From positions 1-13,052 of the forward strand of contig MU119913.1 in the NCBI GenBank assembly GCA_014904845.1: a DNA stretch of 13,052 bases, read 5' to 3'. Below, piece after piece: positions 10,501-13,052 of the stretch (positions are counted from its first letter, which is position 1; each line of letters starts with the position of its first letter). A program made the translations under genes and the position numbers. The notes beneath the pieces were generated by a model. It ran no database searches, had not been told where the DNA came from, and saw only the letters and a program-made list of their open reading frames with translations. The DNA is from Acephala macrosclerotiorum (Eukaryota; Ascomycota; Leotiomycetes; Helotiales; Mollisiaceae).

Positions 10501-10857
10501 CAAAATACGAATAAAAAAATAAATTAAAAAAAAAATTAATAAAAAAAAAATATAAAAATAAATAAAAAAAATAAATAAAAAAATTTTTGTTTTAATATTA
10601 TTATTATTTAAAATTTTAAATAAAAAATAAAATTTTTTTTTAAATTTGAAATTTATAAATTTTAACGAATTCTAAAAATAATATTAACGAATTAATACTA
10701 TTTCTAATATTTAATCATATAATTTCCACTTTTTTAATATTTTTATTTATATTAAAATTAATAAGTTTTATATATTTACAATATATAATAAAAAAAAAAA
10801 CAATTTTATTCGTTTAAATTATTAAAAATAATAATATTTTTATTATAAAAAAAAAAT
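10501..10857 (+). other. 3' untranslated part of the element with polypurine tract
   Basis: About 350 bp of A-rich low-complexity sequence between the end of RNase H and the 3' LTR. A run of ten A's at 10847-10856 lies one base before the 3' LTR and is the likely polypurine tract that primes plus-strand DNA synthesis; any G's in it would now be A. A second A run at 10790-10800 is a less well placed candidate. Confidence 0.6.
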
Positions 10858-11091
10858 TATTAATATTAAAACAAATATTACATAATATTTACGTGTAATT
10901 CGAAATCGTATATAATTAATATTATTTTATTTTTATTTTCGAAATAAAATTTTTATATTTCGAATTTCGTTTTTTAAATAATTTTAATAAATAAAAACGA
11001 ATATATATATTAAAATCTCAAAAAAATTCTATTTACGTTTAAATCGTTTTATTAATAAATTCGATATTTTTAATATAATACTAATAATAAT
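10858..11091 (+). repeat. 3' long terminal repeat of the copia element
   Basis: Collinear and gap-free with 4545-4778. Its left border is set by the A-run directly upstream, and the right border is uncertain by several bases. Compared with the 5' LTR it has lost most G's outside CpG but has gained or kept several C's, so the two copies were mutated on different strands or in different rounds. The hairpin seen in the 5' LTR is unchanged at 10931-10949. Confidence 0.9.
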
Positions 11092-11264
11092 AAAAATACG
11101 AAATATATAATATAAATTATAATTAAAATTATAAAAAATATTAATAAATTAATTATAAAAAACAATATATAATTGAAATAATTTTTTAAAAAATTATATA
11201 ATTAAAAAATTAAAATAATTTTTTTTTTAATATATTATTATTTAAATATTTATAATAAAAAACG

Positions 11265-11864
11265 TATTTAAAAATTTTATAATTACGATTTATATTAAAT
11301 ACAATTATATTTTATTAATTTATATAATAATAAATTAATAAAATCGTTTAAAATTTAAATTTTAATAATATTTAATTAAATTTTATATAATTTGAATTAA
11401 TTAATATATTATAATTATAAACGTAATACAATTATACGTAAATTGAAATTTTATTATTTTTTATTAAAACGATTATATATTATTTCAAAGTATTTTTATT
11501 ATAAAATCTTTTAATAAATTAATTAAATTATTTTATTTAAATATTTTAATTAAATTTAAATAAAATTATTTATTATTAAAAATATTAAAATTAATTTTTA
11601 AAACGAATAATTAATTATTAAATTTTAATATTTTAAATAAAAAAGTATTTTTAATAAAATTTTATATTAATTTTTTTTAAAAAATTTCATTTTTTATATT
11701 AAATTATTATAATTATATTTATTAAAAAAAATTTAATTAATATTTTATATTAAAAAAATAATTACGATTTTAATATTTAAAATAATAATATATTTAAAAA
11801 TTTTATAATTATTATTTTTATTAATTTATATAATAATAAATTAATTAAATTATTATATTTAAAT
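11265..11864. repeat. Decayed dispersed direct repeats in right flank
   Basis: A 21-base block at 11265-11285 recurs exactly at 11791-11811, and a 30-base block at 11310-11339 recurs exactly at 11816-11845, with 20 fewer bases between the two blocks in the second copy. A further 31-base block at 11512-11542 recurs at 11834-11864 with one mismatch. They may be remnants of an old duplication, but matches of this length are less telling where only A and T are used. Confidence 0.4.
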
Positions 11865-11946
11865 CGTTTATTATTAAAATAATATAATTTAAATTAATAA
11901 AAATAATAAAAAAATATTTAAATAAATAAAATAAAAAAATTAATAA

Positions 11947-11968
11947 TATATATATATATATATATATA
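11947..11968. repeat. TA dinucleotide run
   Basis: Eleven uninterrupted TA units in non-coding AT-rich DNA. Such runs are common in this composition and no function is inferred. Confidence 0.75.
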
Positions 11969-13052
11969 TTTATTACGTATTTTAATTAAAAATATTTTAA
12001 TATTTTTAATTTTAAATTTAATTTGAATTTTTTAAATAATTTATTAATATAATTAAAAACGAAATAAATAAATAAATTAAATAATTTATTAATTAATTAT
12101 AAATTATAAATTTAATAAATTTATAAAAATCGAAAAATATAATTTTAATTTTAATATAAACAATATTAATTTTAATTCGAACTAATATTATATATAATTA
12201 TTAAATTAATATTATATTTATATAATTAATAATTTTTATATTTAATATATAAAAATTATATTTATTTAATATAATATATTAATATATTTAAATATTTTAA
12301 TATTATTAATATTAATTAATATTTAATTATTTTTTTAATATTTAAAAATTTTATATTTTATATTTTTTTATATATAATATTAAAAATTTAAAAAAATAAT
12401 TATTTTTTAATAACGAATATAATAAATTATAAATAATTTTAATAAATTTATTATAAATATATTAATTTTATTTAAAATCGAAATATTTAAAAATTTATAT
12501 TTTGTATAAATATAATATTATAATTTATTATAATATAAATTAATTTAAAAAAATATTATGATTAACAAATTTTTAAATAAAAATTTTTTTATAATAAAAA
12601 TAAAAAAATATATATTAAAAAATTAAATTATTAAAAAATTTAATAATTTAAAAAAAAATATTTTAATTATAATAATAAATATAAAAAAATAATTTATAAT
12701 TTTTTTATGAAAAATTAAAATTATATTAAATTTATTATAATAATATAAATATTATATTTAATATATATAAAAAATCGATTTTAATTTTATTAAAAAAATA
12801 AATATAAAATTTTTAATTATAATTATTTATTTTAAAAAATTATTAAATATATAAAAATTAAATTTAATAATATAAAAAATTATATAAAAAAATATAATAA
12901 TAATATTTATATATTTTATTATTATTATTATTAAATAAACGTAAAATTATTAAAACGATTTAAAAATTATTTTATAAATAATTATAAATTTAATTATTTA
13001 ATAATTATTAATATTATATATTTAAATAATAATATAATTTTATTATAAAATT

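Larger units (their letters stand above)
4545..11091 (+). mobile_element. RIP-inactivated Ty1/copia-type LTR retrotransposon
   Basis: A complete but dead LTR retrotransposon of about 6.5 kb. Seen directly: two direct repeats of about 234 bp at a constant 6313-bp offset and, between them in one orientation, degraded but recognisable gag, protease, integrase, RT and RNase H segments. IN precedes RT, which defines the copia (Pseudoviridae-like) arrangement rather than gypsy. Family memory, not a search, places it among ascomycete copia elements whose gag knuckle has a Trp-Ser-Thr-Lys stretch and whose RT has a Q-T-D-D active site. Most in-frame stops are RIP-type TGG/CAA/CGA-to-TAA/TGA changes. 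The ends are uncertain by a few bases because terminal TG/CA would have become TA, and no 5-bp target site duplication can be matched confidently. The element keeps more C than either flank, so it looks younger than its surroundings. Confidence 0.93.
11092..13052. other. Right flank: RIP-degraded AT-rich DNA, no readable gene
   Basis: Nearly pure A/T with occasional CpG, like the left flank. The stretch 12183-12413 contains no C or G at all, and 12778-12939 and 12567-12708 are also free of them. No ORF, RNA gene or protein motif can be supported. It contains a TA run and some decayed short repeats, listed separately. The change in base use at about 11095 agrees with the end of the retrotransposon. 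Confidence 0.8.

Noticed and set aside
4545..11091. Gypsy-type (Metaviridae) element
   Set aside because: The integrase segments (7666-8630) precede the RT segments (9088-9581), which is the copia order; gypsy has RT and RNase H before integrase.
1..13052. Mitochondrial, plastid or apicomplexan genome as the source of the AT richness
   Set aside because: No tRNA, rRNA or organelle protein gene is present, and the CpG-only C pattern plus transition-type stops in a copia polyprotein fits fungal RIP. AT-biased organelle or Plasmodium DNA would still hold intact genes in 13 kb.

Overview
The window looks like nuclear DNA from a filamentous ascomycete (Pezizomycotina): an AT-rich isochore destroyed by repeat-induced point mutation (RIP). 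No intact gene is visible. Two signs point to RIP. First, almost every C in the flanks sits in a CpG, while CpA, CpT and CpC (and TpG, ApG, GpG on the other reading) are nearly gone. Second, conserved protein motifs in the centre can still be read, but their Trp, Gln and Arg codons have become stops and their His/Cys codons have become Tyr. The fungal assignment rests on this mutation pattern plus the type of retrotransposon; I could not run a database search.

The centre (about 4545-11091) is one full-length, plus-strand Ty1/copia-type LTR retrotransposon of about 6.5 kb. It has two direct LTRs of about 234 bp at a constant offset of 6313 bp. Read 5' to 3', the order is: 5' LTR, an unusually long unassigned leader, gag with a CCHC-type zinc knuckle, aspartic protease, integrase (HHCC domain, core, C-terminal domain), reverse transcriptase, RNase H, a short A-rich 3' untranslated part with a polypurine run, and the 3' LTR. 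IN before RT is the copia order. The polyprotein is dead: it carries dozens of stops and at least four reading-frame changes between domains (6740-6915, 7570-7630, 8056-8066 and 10085-10150).

The flanks (1-4544 and 11092-13052) are even more AT-rich, with stretches up to 231 bp lacking any C or G. I see no readable gene, RNA gene or further element in them, only short simple repeats, one hairpin and a few decayed internal repeats.

The element keeps many C's in CpA/CpT context on the + strand but few G's outside CpG, so it was hit mainly on one strand and less heavily than its surroundings. The simplest history is insertion into DNA that was already degraded, followed by a later and strand-biased round of RIP. 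I found no new functional system. The points worth a second look are the mutation pattern, the atypical RT active-site motif, the long leader and the frameshifts.
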